Positions 44,070 through 53,319 of a stretch of 64,000 nucleotides of DNA are shown piece by piece; position 1 is the stretch's first letter; each line of letters opens with the position of its first letter. A model generated the notes under the pieces. That model worked only from the letters and a program-made list of their open reading frames with translations. It had not been told where the DNA came from and did no database searches. The DNA comes from Bacteroidota bacterium (GTDB lineage: Bacteria > Bacteroidota > Bacteroidia > Sphingobacteriales > Sphingobacteriaceae): contig JAEXHI010000024.1 in assembly GCA_023450085.1 (NCBI GenBank), positions 372,001-436,000 on the forward strand. Direction: 5' to 3'. A program made the position numbers and the translations under genes.

Positions 44070-45890
44070 ATGGAAAATTTCATCGTTTCAGCCCGTAAAT
44101 ACCGCCCCGCCACGTTCGAAACCGTGGTTGGTCAGCAGCATATTACTGGAACTTTAAAAAATGCCATTAAAAACAACCAACTGGCGCAAGCTTTTTTATT
44201 TTGCGGACCAAGGGGTGTAGGTAAAACCACCTGTGCTCGTATTTTGGCAAAAACCATTAACTGTACTAGTTTAACACCTGAGCAAGAGGCCTGTGGCACT
44301 TGCGAAAGTTGTCAATCATTCCAATCAGGACATTCCTTTAATTTTCATGAGCTTGATGCTGCCTCTAATAACTCTGTTGACGACATTAGAAGTTTAATTG
44401 AGCAGGTAAGGATTCCGCCACAAGCTGGAAAATACAAGATTTATATCATTGACGAGGTTCACATGCTATCAACAAGTGCGTTCAACGCTTTTTTGAAAAC
44501 CTTGGAAGAACCACCTCCCTATGCTATTTTTATTTTAGCAACCACGGAGAAACATAAAATATTACCCACCATTTTGTCTCGTTGTCAAATTTTCGACTTC
44601 AACAGAATTCAGGTAGAGGATATTTCCAGCCATTTGGCAAAAATTGCAGAACGAGAAAACATTGCTACGGACAACGACGGCTTGCATATTATTGCACAAA
44701 AAGCCGACGGTGGTTTGCGTGATGCGCTTTCGATGTTTGACCAAATTGTGAGTTACACCAATAGGAATGTAACCTATAAGGCGGTAATTGACAATCTGAA
44801 CATTTTAGATTACGATTATTATTTTAAGCTAACGGACTACATTACTAGTAGCGATGTAAGCAATACCTTATTATTGTTCAATGAGATTTTGAATAATGGT
44901 TTTGACGGCAACAACTTTATTAACGGTTTAGCTGGCCACTTCAGGAACTTATTGGTAGGTAAGGATAACCAAACCATCAAACTGCTTGAAGTTAGTGAAA
45001 ATATTAAGCAGAAATATTTGGCACAGAGTAACGGTACCAATTTGGGCTTCATTTTAACCTCGCTCAACTTGGCCAACCAGTGCGACCTTAACTACAAGAA
45101 CAGCAAAAATCAACGGCTTCAGGTGGAGCTGGCACTGATAAAAATGTGTCACATTCCCTCTGTAATTCAACTCGCCAACACAGCAACTGACCTAGATCAG
45201 GATAAAAAAAAAACTTTAGTTAAAAACGATGTTCCTGCTTCGGCACCTGTTCAACAGCCTGCCGTTGCTCCTGCTCCACAAGCTGCTGTTGCTGCCCCAG
45301 TAGAGAAAAAAGAACAACCTGCAGTCGCTTCCAAACCAGCAGAAGCTATTCCTCCTAAAATAGAAATTCCTAAACCCAGTGCCCCTACCGCTTCGTCTAT
45401 CAAGATAAAGCCTTTAGTAAAAAGCACTTCAGGCTCGCTAATTCCTTCGCTTACCGATTTAAGTAGCGGAATGGGTGCAGATGAAGAAGACAAGGGACCA
45501 CAATATGTAAGCGGCAACGAGAAACAGGCTTTTAGCCAAGCTCAATTTATGGCTTGCTGGCAACAGTATGCCCAAAAAGCTAGGGAAGACGACAAAATAC
45601 ACCTGTTTACCTTATTAACGAGTAATGAGCCTGTTTTAGACGGCATAAATGTGACCGTTCTAATTGAAAACATTGCATTGGAAAGCACGTTACAAGACGA
45701 AAAAATCGACTTGCTTAATTTTCTTCGTGGAAAGCTGAACAACTTTGATATACAGTTAACCCCTAAACGAGTAGAGGCTAAGCAAAGCGACCGCATTTAC
45801 ACCAATAAGGATAAATATGCTTATTTGGTCGAAAAAAATCCACAGCTGGAAGAGTTCCGCCAACGTTTTAATTTGGATTTGCTCCCTTAA
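44070..45890 (+). CDS. dnaX: DNA polymerase III clamp-loader subunit tau (gamma possible)
   Basis: A 606-residue AAA+ subunit of the replicase clamp loader. Walker A is GPRGVGKTTCARIL (about 46-59). The zinc module has CTSLTPEQEACGTCESC-type Cys residues, Walker B is IYIIDEVHMLS, and the SRC motif is TILSRCQIF. A domain III lid follows to about 375. A Pro/Ala-rich linker (about 385-455) leads to a C-terminal domain (about 490-606) expected to bind polymerase/helicase. I chose ATG 44070 (MENFIVSARKYRP); the upstream TTG gives 37 atypical residues. A run of ten A at 45204-45213 is described separately. Confidence 0.95.
   Translation: MENFIVSARKYRPATFETVVGQQHITGTLKNAIKNNQLAQAFLFCGPRGVGKTTCARILAKTINCTSLTPEQEACGTCESCQSFQSGHSFNFHELDAASNNSVDDIRSLIEQVRIPPQAGKYKIYIIDEVHMLSTSAFNAFLKTLEEPPPYAIFILATTEKHKILPTILSRCQIFDFNRIQVEDISSHLAKIAERENIATDNDGLHIIAQKADGGLRDALSMFDQIVSYTNRNVTYKAVIDNLNILDYDYYFKLTDYITSSDVSNTLLLFNEILNNGFDGNNFINGLAGHFRNLLVGKDNQTIKLLEVSENIKQKYLAQSNGTNLGFILTSLNLANQCDLNYKNSKNQRLQVELALIKMCHIPSVIQLANTATDLDQDKKKTLVKNDVPASAPVQQPAVAPAPQAAVAAPVEKKEQPAVASKPAEAIPPKIEIPKPSAPTASSIKIKPLVKSTSGSLIPSLTDLSSGMGADEEDKGPQYVSGNEKQAFSQAQFMACWQQYAQKAREDDKIHLFTLLTSNEPVLDGINVTVLIENIALESTLQDEKIDLLNFLRGKLNNFDIQLTPKRVEAKQSDRIYTNKDKYAYLVEKNPQLEEFRQRFNLDLLP
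45204..45213 (+). promoter_or_regulatory. A10 slippery run in dnaX (candidate gamma-producing site)
   Basis: The codons are GAT-AAA-AAA-AAA-ACT-TTA-GTT-AAA. A shift of -1 (or one extra A in mRNA) reads AAC-TTT-AGT-TAA. A shift of +1 (or one missing A) reads CTT-TAG. Both stop at once, giving 384- or 382-residue products that end just after the AAA+/lid region. Confidence 0.55.
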
Positions 45891-46285
45891 CTAGGCAAAT
45901 CATTTTTTGGATAGCCTTCTTCGTCCAAATCATCCCTAAAATCTTCTTCGGTTTGTGCCAAAATTTTATCTGCTGGATCAAGCAGCACACTTTCGCCCGT
46001 TTCATCTACCCGCATCCCATTATCTTCCAACTGTTCGTCAACCTGTCCCTTTTGGTCATATTCATTTCCAACGTACGGATTGGATTCGTCGTAAGTAGAA
46101 ATGCTATCCTCGCCGTTAGGCGCTGAGGTGTCATAAGGCAACGGATGATCGTAATTGGCTTCATCCCCTTTTACATCAAACTCAAAACTATTTTTATCCT
46201 TATTATAAGACAGTTCGTTGAAATCTTTGGTTTCGCCCAAGTCGCTATTATGTAGCTTATCTTTGGCTGGTTTTTGATTATCCAT
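45887..46285 (-). CDS. Acidic hypothetical protein
   Basis: A 132-residue, strongly acidic, probably disordered protein (NSFEFDVKGDEANYDHPLP; DKILAQTEEDFRDDLDEEGY). It has no signal or membrane segment. The ATG at 46285 (MDNQKPAKDK) is preferred. It overlaps the dnaX stop tail-to-tail by 4 bases. Family not recognised. Confidence 0.65.
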   Translation of the reverse strand: MDNQKPAKDKLHNSDLGETKDFNELSYNKDKNSFEFDVKGDEANYDHPLPYDTSAPNGEDSISTYDESNPYVGNEYDQKGQVDEQLEDNGMRVDETGESVLLDPADKILAQTEEDFRDDLDEEGYPKNDLPS

Positions 46286-46730
46286 GGTCCATTTATTTAG
46301 TAATAGATAAACCTCAATCAATTCAGTTTTGTTTTGAGAATGACGTTAATCATTTTTCTAAATAGTAAAGCAATACCCGTAGCTTTTTTGTAACTATTGC
46401 CCTGCTTTACGCTGTAATCTTTTTGTTCATCTCCAGTGCTGTCATTCCGAGGAACAGCCTGCCCCGATATATCGGGGAGGAATCTTTTTCTTTCCTTCTG
46501 TGTCCTGAGATCCTTCGCTGCACTCTGGATGGACAAAAAACAAAAAGTATTTCCGCTACAATCAGGTCTAGATGGCTAGGGCGCTGCACTAATCCAAGTT
46601 TTACAAAGCAATATGCCTCCTTTAAACCAAACCTCGTAGGTTTTGAAAACCTACGAGGTTTTAGAACCTAGGGCTCCAAATTGTTTAAATAAAAAAGATA
46701 TCCTACATTTAACTAAATAATTAGTTCGAA
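46286..46730. repeat. Repeat-rich gap
   Basis: A palindromic element at 46440-46534 has arms GTCATTCCGAGG and CTCTGGATGGACA, with a perfect 16-bp palindrome CCCCGATATATCGGGG at 46462-46477. A second palindrome lies at 46629-46661, AAACCTCGTAGGTTTTGAAA then ACCTACGAGGTTT. No gene seen. Confidence 0.7.
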
Positions 46731-47267
46731 ATGAACAAGGCGAAATATATCCTCATATTATTATTGTGTTTATTTAGCTATGTGATATTTACGCAAATCC
46801 TATTTGCCGAAAACAACCTAATCGTTTTAAAAGGTTCTTTAAATAAAACGCATCAATTTACAAAGAAGGAGAAAAGCGGTGAGCGAGAAACGGAATACGC
46901 TTACCTAACCTTCATGTTAAATGGCAGCAACAAATTTTTCATCCTTAAATTAAATGTCGACTCGGTAAAGCAAGGTTTCAACATTTTCTCTGGGGTCAAC
47001 AAATCATTGAAATACGCTGGACAGATTAAGGTCAAAATAAAGAAATCTGATATCCTCCAAGTAAGGCCAGCGGTGTATGAAATATATGCTGACGAGCAAA
47101 ATATTTCCCAGCGAAACAAAAAGCCTTTTAGCAATACCTATTTATTTGTCATCCTGGGTTTAAGCGTACTGATCATCGCTGTGCTTTCTATTCCTCGTCT
47201 CCAAAGAAATCACAAGAAGGCATACCCGCATAGTTTTAATCTTTTTATTTGTATTAAATCTAAATAA
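46731..47267 (+). CDS. Hypothetical two-helix membrane protein
   Basis: A 178-residue protein with an N-terminal hydrophobic helix (YILILLLCLFSYVIFTQILF, about 6-25). An extracytoplasmic beta-rich middle follows (YAYLTFMLNGSNKFFILKL), then a second helix (YLFVILGLSVLIIAVLSIP, about 137-155) and a basic tail. Family not recognised. A -7-like TACATTTA lies at about 46703. Confidence 0.65.
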   Translation: MNKAKYILILLLCLFSYVIFTQILFAENNLIVLKGSLNKTHQFTKKEKSGERETEYAYLTFMLNGSNKFFILKLNVDSVKQGFNIFSGVNKSLKYAGQIKVKIKKSDILQVRPAVYEIYADEQNISQRNKKPFSNTYLFVILGLSVLIIAVLSIPRLQRNHKKAYPHSFNLFICIKSK

Positions 47268-47278
47268 TACTACTTTTG
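47248..47278 (+). promoter_or_regulatory. Consensus Bacteroidetes promoter
   Basis: TTTG (47248-47251), 19-base spacer, TACTTTTG (47271-47278). It ends 20 bases before the GTG start of the next gene, overlapping the 3' end of the upstream one. Confidence 0.75.
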
Positions 47279-47297
47279 TATAAATATTTAACTCACT

Positions 47298-47669
47298 GTG
47301 CAAAAAATAGAAGAAGCATTATTTCCTGTTGCCACCTTTGAAGAAGTGTTCGCTACCCAAAATGGCGCTATTTTTCAATCGGATTCAGAAAATTGCTGGT
47401 ATATTGATTTTGCAGGAAAGTTAGCCCGCTTCGATTACAGAAATCTTCTTAAACTTAAAAAAGCGGTTTATCAGGTTGACATTGAAGAAAAACTTTTGAG
47501 CAGCGATAAAACTGCTGATGTAGAAATCATCTTCATTTGCGCATGCGACCACTCTTATGTGCTTTCTTTACTGGAGCTCATCAAACTTAAAGAACTGCTG
47601 CAAGGTACTTTTGTAATGTTGGAACTGAACCACATTATTCACGATTGCCTTTATCGCTTAGCTTCTTAA
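47298..47669 (+). CDS. Hypothetical cytosolic protein (GTG start)
   Basis: A 123-residue protein with no signal. The first half has strands (GAIFQSDSENCWYIDFAGKL); the second is helical with three Cys (IIFICACDHSYVLSLL, IIHDCLYRL). GTG 47298 is supported by the promoter immediately upstream. Ferritin follows about 170 bases later, so a link with metal handling is possible but unproven. Confidence 0.7.
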   Translation: MQKIEEALFPVATFEEVFATQNGAIFQSDSENCWYIDFAGKLARFDYRNLLKLKKAVYQVDIEEKLLSSDKTADVEIIFICACDHSYVLSLLELIKLKELLQGTFVMLELNHIIHDCLYRLAS

Positions 47670-47729
47670 AACTCAGACTTAGACTGTTTCCATATTATTA
47701 ATAATTTCTTTTACAGAACATTATAGCTG

Positions 47730-47737
47730 TAACTTTG
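47730..47737 (+). promoter_or_regulatory. Candidate -7 element for ferritin
   Basis: TAACTTTG matches TAnnTTTG and lies about 105 bases before the ferritin ATG. No clear TTTG is at the -33 position. Confidence 0.4.
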
Positions 47738-47843
47738 TAGTGTCAAAGGGAATAATTAATGAAACAACATGACCTTTAACGCAGTTGAAAAACTGGCTCT
47801 ATCATAGCGTTTCACTACCGTACAAAAACTAAAGACACAAGAA

Positions 47844-48374
47844 ATGAAAGATATTATGCGTGTAAAGTGTTTACTATCATCAGATGTAGAAACACTGATC
47901 AACCAACAAATAAAAAAAGAAGCTCATTCCTCATCTATCTACTTATCAATGGCTTCATGGTGCAACAGAAATGGTTATGATTTTTCTGCTGACTACTTCT
48001 TTAAACAAGCAGAAGAGGAAAGACAACACCAATTGAAATTCTTCAAATATGTATTGGATATGGGCGGAACCGCAGTTTCTCCTGATGTAACCAATATCAA
48101 ACAAGAGTATAACTCTTTCCGTGAAGTATTTGAGGAAGCTTTAGAGCAAGAAATTAGCGTGACGCAATCTATCAAAAACATTGCAGCTCGTTGCCATAAA
48201 GAACAAGACTATGTTACTTTGGAATTTTTGAACTGGTTCTTTAGAGAACAACGTGAAGAAGAATACAAAGCACGTAGAGCGCTAGAATTATTCGACGTAA
48301 TTGGCGAAGAAGGAACTGGAAGATGGCAAATTGACAAGCACGTTGGTCAAATTTCTTACGACAGCGAAGCTTAG
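47844..48374 (+). CDS. ftnA: Bacterial non-haem ferritin
   Basis: A 176-residue four-helix ferritin that oxidises and stores iron in a 24-mer shell. The ferroxidase residues are visible as Glu in QQIKKEAHSSSIYLSMASWC, the Glu-Glu-xx-His of AEEERQHQLKFF, and the Glu residues of FEEALEQEISV and WFFREQREEE. The C-terminus (GTGRWQIDKHVGQ) is short. The start may be ATG 47844 or 47856. A terminator follows at 48479. Confidence 0.92.
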   Translation: MKDIMRVKCLLSSDVETLINQQIKKEAHSSSIYLSMASWCNRNGYDFSADYFFKQAEEERQHQLKFFKYVLDMGGTAVSPDVTNIKQEYNSFREVFEEALEQEISVTQSIKNIAARCHKEQDYVTLEFLNWFFREQREEEYKARRALELFDVIGEEGTGRWQIDKHVGQISYDSEA

Positions 48375-48478
48375 TTAAACTTAGAAGTAGAAAGTTGAGC
48401 TTAACTAAACACAGAAAATTCGGGGTAAAAGCCAATTAGCCTACTCACAAATCGACAACAAAACAAAACAATAATTGA

Positions 48479-48508
48479 AGGTGCATACAACAAGTATGCG
48501 CCTTTTTT
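48479..48508 (+). terminator. Rho-independent terminator after ferritin
   Basis: AAGGTGCATAC-AACAA-GTATGCGCCTT followed by TTTTG; one mismatch in an 11-bp stem. Confidence 0.85.
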
Positions 48509-48529
48509 GTTTATTTTGAAAGTTAATAA

Positions 48530-48588
48530 AGCCACAGATGCACAAATGAAAATGTGCTATTATGTTCAAAATCTGTGCATCCGTGGCT
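48530..48588. repeat. Palindromic repeat AAGCCACAGATGCACA ... GTGCATCCGTGGCT
   Basis: Second copy of the repeat seen at 14908-14992. It lies just upstream of a 39-codon gene. Confidence 0.75.
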
Positions 48589-48599
48589 AAACATCACTT

Positions 48600-48719
48600 A
48601 TGTCTAAAAAAGATAAAAAGAAAAAAGGCTCGAAACAGGACAAAAAAGACAAGAAAAAGAAAAACTGTTGCGAGAAATACCTAAGGGGCAAGCGTTGCAG
48701 AAACTGTCCTTTTGGCTAG
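48600..48719 (+). CDS. Tiny Lys-rich protein with a Cys cluster
   Basis: A 39-residue frame. The first 22 residues are mostly Lys, Asp, Ser and Gln, and the C-terminus is CCEKYLRGKRCRNCPFG, four Cys arranged like a small metal site. The pattern of a basic tail followed by a compact Cys cluster resembles short conserved Bacteroidetes ORFs and is unlikely by chance. The last 39 bases overlap the convergent DinB gene. Function unknown; nucleic-acid or zinc binding is inference. Confidence 0.6.
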   Translation: MSKKDKKKKGSKQDKKDKKKKNCCEKYLRGKRCRNCPFG

Positions 48720-49277
48720 GGCATCGCTATGGGCACGTTGTATATTTTTAATTTGATGGATATGACGCTCATTATGCATCACCATAAAAGACAACACATC
48801 CCCCAATCTTAATTTAACCCACTTACTGATTGAAATAGGGATTTTGATTTTATTCACATCTACCTTTTCAAATGCTTTAATGTACTTCAGAAGTTCTTCC
48901 TGCTGATCAATGAACTCAGTTACCACTGCATAAGCATTTTCTACCTGAGGCTGGTGTTGTTTGGCCGCTTTGTATTTCTTATCCTGTTTACCTACATCCA
49001 TCATCCCTACAAAATAATTCCCCAACCAACCAGGCACATAGGCCGCTAAAGACATTTCATTAGGTTTAGCTAAAATGGCTTTCATTTTGGGCAGGTAATA
49101 ATCTCCGTAGGTATTCAAATGTGCTAAACACTGTGCTATATTCCAACTCTGTTCGTTTATTGAAAACGTCAGCGACATTTCATCTAAATTTTGGTATTGT
49201 CTGATGGCTAGATTTAAAATTGCTTCAGTACGTTGGTACAAATCTGCTATAAATGCTTTCTTCTCTATTGCGCTCAT
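48681..49277 (-). CDS. DinB-family protein
   Basis: A 198-residue four-helix bundle. The metal-binding His residues are in WNIAQCLAHLNTYGDYYLPK and in FMVMHNERHIHQIKNIQ. The family includes thiol-S-transferase-like and stress-induced proteins; no substrate is known here. A -7-like TATCTTTG (49305-49298, minus) lies just before the start. Confidence 0.82.
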   Translation of the reverse strand: MSAIEKKAFIADLYQRTEAILNLAIRQYQNLDEMSLTFSINEQSWNIAQCLAHLNTYGDYYLPKMKAILAKPNEMSLAAYVPGWLGNYFVGMMDVGKQDKKYKAAKQHQPQVENAYAVVTEFIDQQEELLKYIKAFEKVDVNKIKIPISISKWVKLRLGDVLSFMVMHNERHIHQIKNIQRAHSDALAKRTVSATLAP

Positions 49278-49343
49278 TTATTTATTCATTAATGGGACAA
49301 AGATATTTTAGCATAACAGCCTAATTGTTGGTATTTACCAAGA

Positions 49344-49943
49344 TTATATTTTCACTTTATTCATCAACTTGCTGAAGTTGGTCGCATCTATTCCCAAATA
49401 ACTAGCTAGGTATTTATGAGGAACCAAGGTAAGGATGTGTGGGCTTCGCTTTAACAGGCTTCTGAACTTTTCTTCGGACGACATCAACTGTAGCTCGGCC
49501 AAACGATCTAAAACCCCTCCCAGTGCCCCGCTTACTCCTAAATTAATCATTTGAGCGATTTCACTGTTGGCGAGCATTATTCTTTTTATTTCCGAGGCTT
49601 GAGCCCTTAAAAAAGAGGAAGCTGTTAAAGTTTCATAAAAGAATTGTGAGGGTTGCTCAGTTAACATAGCGTTAAGTACACCACCAAAAGAAGGAGCATA
49701 AGTAAAAATAAGTGTAGCTTCTTTACCCTCACTATTTAAGGCATATACTCGCTGTACACCTTCCAATACAAAATAAAGATACTTTTCCTGCTCCCCTTGA
49801 GCAGTCAATACTTCCTTTCTTTCTGCATGAAAAATTCTCCAAGGTGACAGAAATTCAGTAAGGCTGCTAGCAGACAATGAGAAGTGCTTTTTCACATAGG
49901 CTTCTAGCACATCGATGGGTCGGCCTAGTTCAGCGCTTCCCAT
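49344..49943 (-). CDS. Crp/Fnr-family regulator
   Basis: A 199-residue protein with a cNMP-binding-like beta domain (EVLTAQGEQEKYLYFVLEGV, then EATLIFTYAPSFGGVL). A helix follows, then a short C-terminal HTH (YLASYLGIDATNFSKLMNKV). Its start lies 19 bases inside the end of the upstream oxidoreductase gene, so the two are translated together. It may control that gene's pathway. The ligand is unknown; the usual cAMP phosphate cassette is not clear. Confidence 0.85.
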   Translation of the reverse strand: MGSAELGRPIDVLEAYVKKHFSLSASSLTEFLSPWRIFHAERKEVLTAQGEQEKYLYFVLEGVQRVYALNSEGKEATLIFTYAPSFGGVLNAMLTEQPSQFFYETLTASSFLRAQASEIKRIMLANSEIAQMINLGVSGALGGVLDRLAELQLMSSEEKFRSLLKRSPHILTLVPHKYLASYLGIDATNFSKLMNKVKI

Positions 49944-52867
49944 AAAATCTCCACTGGATGTTTCGCAATCTTCTGCGCTCCGTCTTTAATTTGATGTCGG
50001 CAGCTTGTTCCCGCAGCAGCAATAATCGTATCATCATTCTGTTTACGCACTTCGGGCAATAGTACCAACTCTGCCACTTTCATAGAAACTTCGTAATGCT
50101 CGGCTTCATAACCAAAAGAGCCAGCCATCCCGCAACAGCCCGAAGGAATTAATTCTACTTTGTAATTGCTCGGCATCGACAATATCTTCTCCGTTGGTGT
50201 AAGGGCATTTAATGATTTTTGATAGCAGTGACCATGTAATTTAATCAATTGGTAGTCTGAAGTAAATTGGCTAGCATTTATCTTCTCTGCTTCAAATTCG
50301 TTCAACAAAAACTCTTCCACCAAAAACGAATTTTGCGCTAGTTGTTTGGCTTTCTGTACCAAATTCGCATCTACCAATTCAGGATATTCATCCCTAAAAG
50401 TCAGCAAAGCCGATGGCTCAACACCTAATAGAGGCGCATTCGCAGCTACTAAATCAGCCAATAGTGCTACATTTTTATTGGCCAAAACTTTTGCTTCGCG
50501 TATCAAACCTTTTGAAAGATAAGTACGCCCACTTTCTAAATGTTCAGGAATAACCACTTCGTAGCCTAATTTCTCAAGAAGTTTAATGGTAGTCATCCCA
50601 ATTTCTACATCATTATAATTGGTAAATTCATCGCAAAACAAATAAACCTTACGGTCTTTAGCTTGTGAAACCTGCTTTTTATCGTGTTGTTTTTTCCAAC
50701 TACGCAAAGTCATCTTCCCTACTTTTGGTAAAGAACGGTCTGGAGCAAAGCCCACTACTTTCTTAATCAGCTTTCCTGTAAAGCTATTGCTGATTAACGC
50801 ATTATAAATAGAAGGAACAATAGCAGCCAAACGTTGCGATTTGGTAAAATTAGCAATCATTTTAGTACGAAAAGGCACACCATTCGCATCGTAATAGTGT
50901 TGCAAAAATTCTGCTTTCATTTTGGCCACATCCACACTTGAAGGACATTCGGATTTACAAGCTTTACAGCTCAAGCATAAATCCATCACCTCCTTAATTT
51001 CTTTATGGTTGAAAGGGTTATCGCCTGTATCGTTACTTAAGAATTGTCTTAAAATATTTGCACGGGCCCTTGTGGTATCTTTCTCTTGGCGAGTAGCCAT
51101 ATAAGATGGACACATGGTACCACCACTGATATGGGTTCTTCTACAATCGCCAGAACCCGAACATTTTTCGGCTAATCGTAATATACTTTCGTTCTTCGAA
51201 AAATCAAAAATGGTTTTTACAGGTTTAATTTGCTTGTCGGCTTCATAACGTAAAAACTCGTTCATTGGTGGGGTATCCACTATTTTGTTGGCATTAAATA
51301 CGCCAAGTGGGTCGAACAATTGTTTTACCTCTTTCAAAAGCTCATACACCTCCGCTCCTAAAACATCTTTGATAAACTCTCCTCTTAACCGACCATCGCC
51401 ATGCTCACCACTTAAAGAACCTTGGTGCTTTTTCACTAATGCCGCTGTTTCTTTCAAAACTGTTCTAAAAAGCTCCTTCCCTTCCGAAGTTTTAAGGTTA
51501 ATCATGGGCTCCACATGCAATTCGCCAGCACCGGCATGCGCATAATAAGATGCCTTTAGGTTGTATTTATCTAAAATCTGTTGAAGTTCTTCGATATAAG
51601 CAGGTAAATCTTCCGGAGCAACAGCACAGTCTTCTATCAGGTTTACGGGTTGGTTATCCCCAGGCAAGTTCCTGATCAAACCTAGTCCCGCTTTCCTAAC
51701 ATCCCAAGCCAGTTTGGTTTGTTGGCCATATACAATTGGATAGGCATAGCCCAAACCTGCCAATTTTAAATCTGCAATTAAAGCAGAGGTTTTAACATCA
51801 ATCTCTTGCTGGGTCTCCGCGAAAAACTCTACCATCAGTAAAGCTTCGGGTTCACCCTCGATGAAAAAGCGGTTGTGTTGATATACCGGATGGCCCTTGG
51901 TAAAGTCCATGATATATTTGTCTACCAACTCGGAAGCCATTGGCTGGTGTTTCAAAATGATAATATTTGCCAAAAGTGACTCTGCCAATGAATTAAAATG
52001 CACACAAACCAGTGCTTCTTGTTTAGGCGGCAAAGGCAATAACTTTAACTTGGCTTCGGTCACAAAAAGCAACGTACCTTCTGATCCAGCAATCAGTTCG
52101 CACATATTAAAGTTTTCTTTTCCTTCTTCGGGAATTAGAAAATCTAAGGCATAACCTGTGTTTCTCCTGGTAAGGGTTTTCTTAGGATAACCTTTCTCTA
52201 TCGCCTCAATATTTTTGGGGTTATTCACCAGTTCGGAAACTCCTTTATAGATGATACCTTCTAAGCTATTCAACTGCGATTTTTCAGCAAGCTGGGTAAG
52301 TGGCATCTCTTTAAACTCCACTTCTTGCCCATTACTTAAAAAGCCTTTTACTTCTAGCAGATTCTGACGGGTATCCCCCCATACGATAGAATGTAAACCA
52401 CAAGAATTATTGCCAATCATACCGCCAATCATAGCTCTGTTAGCTGTAGAAGTTTCTGGACCAAACATTAGTCCAAAAGGTTTCAGGGCAACATTTAAGT
52501 CATCTCTAATTACTCCCGGCTGTACCCTTACATATTGCTCCTCTTGATTGATTTCCAATATTTTGTTCAGATACTTAGAAATGTCGACCACCAATCCATT
52601 ACCTACTACTTGACCTGCCAAGGAGGTTCCCGCAGCTCTAGGAATGAGGGTGAGGTGATGCTCATTGACAAAGTTGATCAACGTTTTTATGTCGTCTACG
52701 GTTTTGGGCACAGCCACTGCTAATGGCTTTTCTTGATAAACCGACGCATCTGTTGAATAAACAAGCTTTTGTGCTTCGTGAGCAGCTGATTGGTCGTAAA
52801 ATAATTCTCCGCTAAAGCTGGTTGCTAGCTGTTGAAATGGGGCCGAAAGGTGGGTATGATTTGACAC
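49925..52867 (-). CDS. FAD-linked oxidase with Fe-S and CCG domains (D-2-hydroxyacid dehydrogenase type)
   Basis: A 980-residue fusion of GlcD-like and GlcF-like parts. The FAD_binding_4 domain (about 40-180) has LIPRAAGTSLAGQVVGNGLV. The FAD-oxidase C domain is about 230-510 (GELHVEPMINLKTSEG, SGEHGDGRLRGEF). A 4Fe-4S module has CSGSGDCR and CLSCKACKSECPSSVD (about 560-650). A C-terminal CCG domain has HGHCYQKS and SGCCGMAGSFGYE. It resembles YdiJ-type enzymes that oxidise D-lactate, D-2-hydroxyglutarate or glycolate. Start codon GTG; no earlier ATG is available. Confidence 0.9.
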   Translation of the reverse strand: MSNHTHLSAPFQQLATSFSGELFYDQSAAHEAQKLVYSTDASVYQEKPLAVAVPKTVDDIKTLINFVNEHHLTLIPRAAGTSLAGQVVGNGLVVDISKYLNKILEINQEEQYVRVQPGVIRDDLNVALKPFGLMFGPETSTANRAMIGGMIGNNSCGLHSIVWGDTRQNLLEVKGFLSNGQEVEFKEMPLTQLAEKSQLNSLEGIIYKGVSELVNNPKNIEAIEKGYPKKTLTRRNTGYALDFLIPEEGKENFNMCELIAGSEGTLLFVTEAKLKLLPLPPKQEALVCVHFNSLAESLLANIIILKHQPMASELVDKYIMDFTKGHPVYQHNRFFIEGEPEALLMVEFFAETQQEIDVKTSALIADLKLAGLGYAYPIVYGQQTKLAWDVRKAGLGLIRNLPGDNQPVNLIEDCAVAPEDLPAYIEELQQILDKYNLKASYYAHAGAGELHVEPMINLKTSEGKELFRTVLKETAALVKKHQGSLSGEHGDGRLRGEFIKDVLGAEVYELLKEVKQLFDPLGVFNANKIVDTPPMNEFLRYEADKQIKPVKTIFDFSKNESILRLAEKCSGSGDCRRTHISGGTMCPSYMATRQEKDTTRARANILRQFLSNDTGDNPFNHKEIKEVMDLCLSCKACKSECPSSVDVAKMKAEFLQHYYDANGVPFRTKMIANFTKSQRLAAIVPSIYNALISNSFTGKLIKKVVGFAPDRSLPKVGKMTLRSWKKQHDKKQVSQAKDRKVYLFCDEFTNYNDVEIGMTTIKLLEKLGYEVVIPEHLESGRTYLSKGLIREAKVLANKNVALLADLVAANAPLLGVEPSALLTFRDEYPELVDANLVQKAKQLAQNSFLVEEFLLNEFEAEKINASQFTSDYQLIKLHGHCYQKSLNALTPTEKILSMPSNYKVELIPSGCCGMAGSFGYEAEHYEVSMKVAELVLLPEVRKQNDDTIIAAAGTSCRHQIKDGAQKIAKHPVEILWEALN

Positions 52868-52969
52868 AATGTAAAATTAAGCATTTTAGTAATGTTTTCT
52901 AAAAATAAAAACTGCAAAAAACTGCACAAACCAGTAAACAAGCTGAAACATTTAGTTTCTTGATATTGT

Positions 52970-53312
52970 TTCGAAACATTAAGCATAAACTACAAATCTC
53001 AACTACCTTCATTTCTTAGTATTTTAATTAATTTACTTTGAAACATTAAGACATTAAGAAACATTAAGAACATATCCCCAATCTTAATTACCTTAATCTC
53101 TTAATGGTTTATTTTAGACTACTAAGCCATCCTACTTTGAAACATTAAGGCATAAAGAAACACTAGAACATATTTCCAATCTTAACTATCTTAATCTCTT
53201 AATAGTTTATTTTAGACTACTAAGCCATCTTACTTTGAAACATTAAGGCATAAAGAGACGTCAAGCTCGTACTCAAAATCTTAATTACCTTCATTTCTTA
53301 ATGGTTTTATTT
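52970..53312. repeat. Array of ~99-base palindromic units (AAACATTAAG family), left block
   Basis: Copies of GAAACATTAAGGCATAAAGA start at about 52974, 53041, 53140 and 53238 (spacing 99 and 98 for the last two). Each is followed by the complementary CTTAATTACCTTAATCTCTT and AATGGTTTA. Each unit folds on itself. The block ends at the stop of the GxxExxY gene. Confidence 0.85.
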
Positions 53313-53319
53313 TTAGCCA

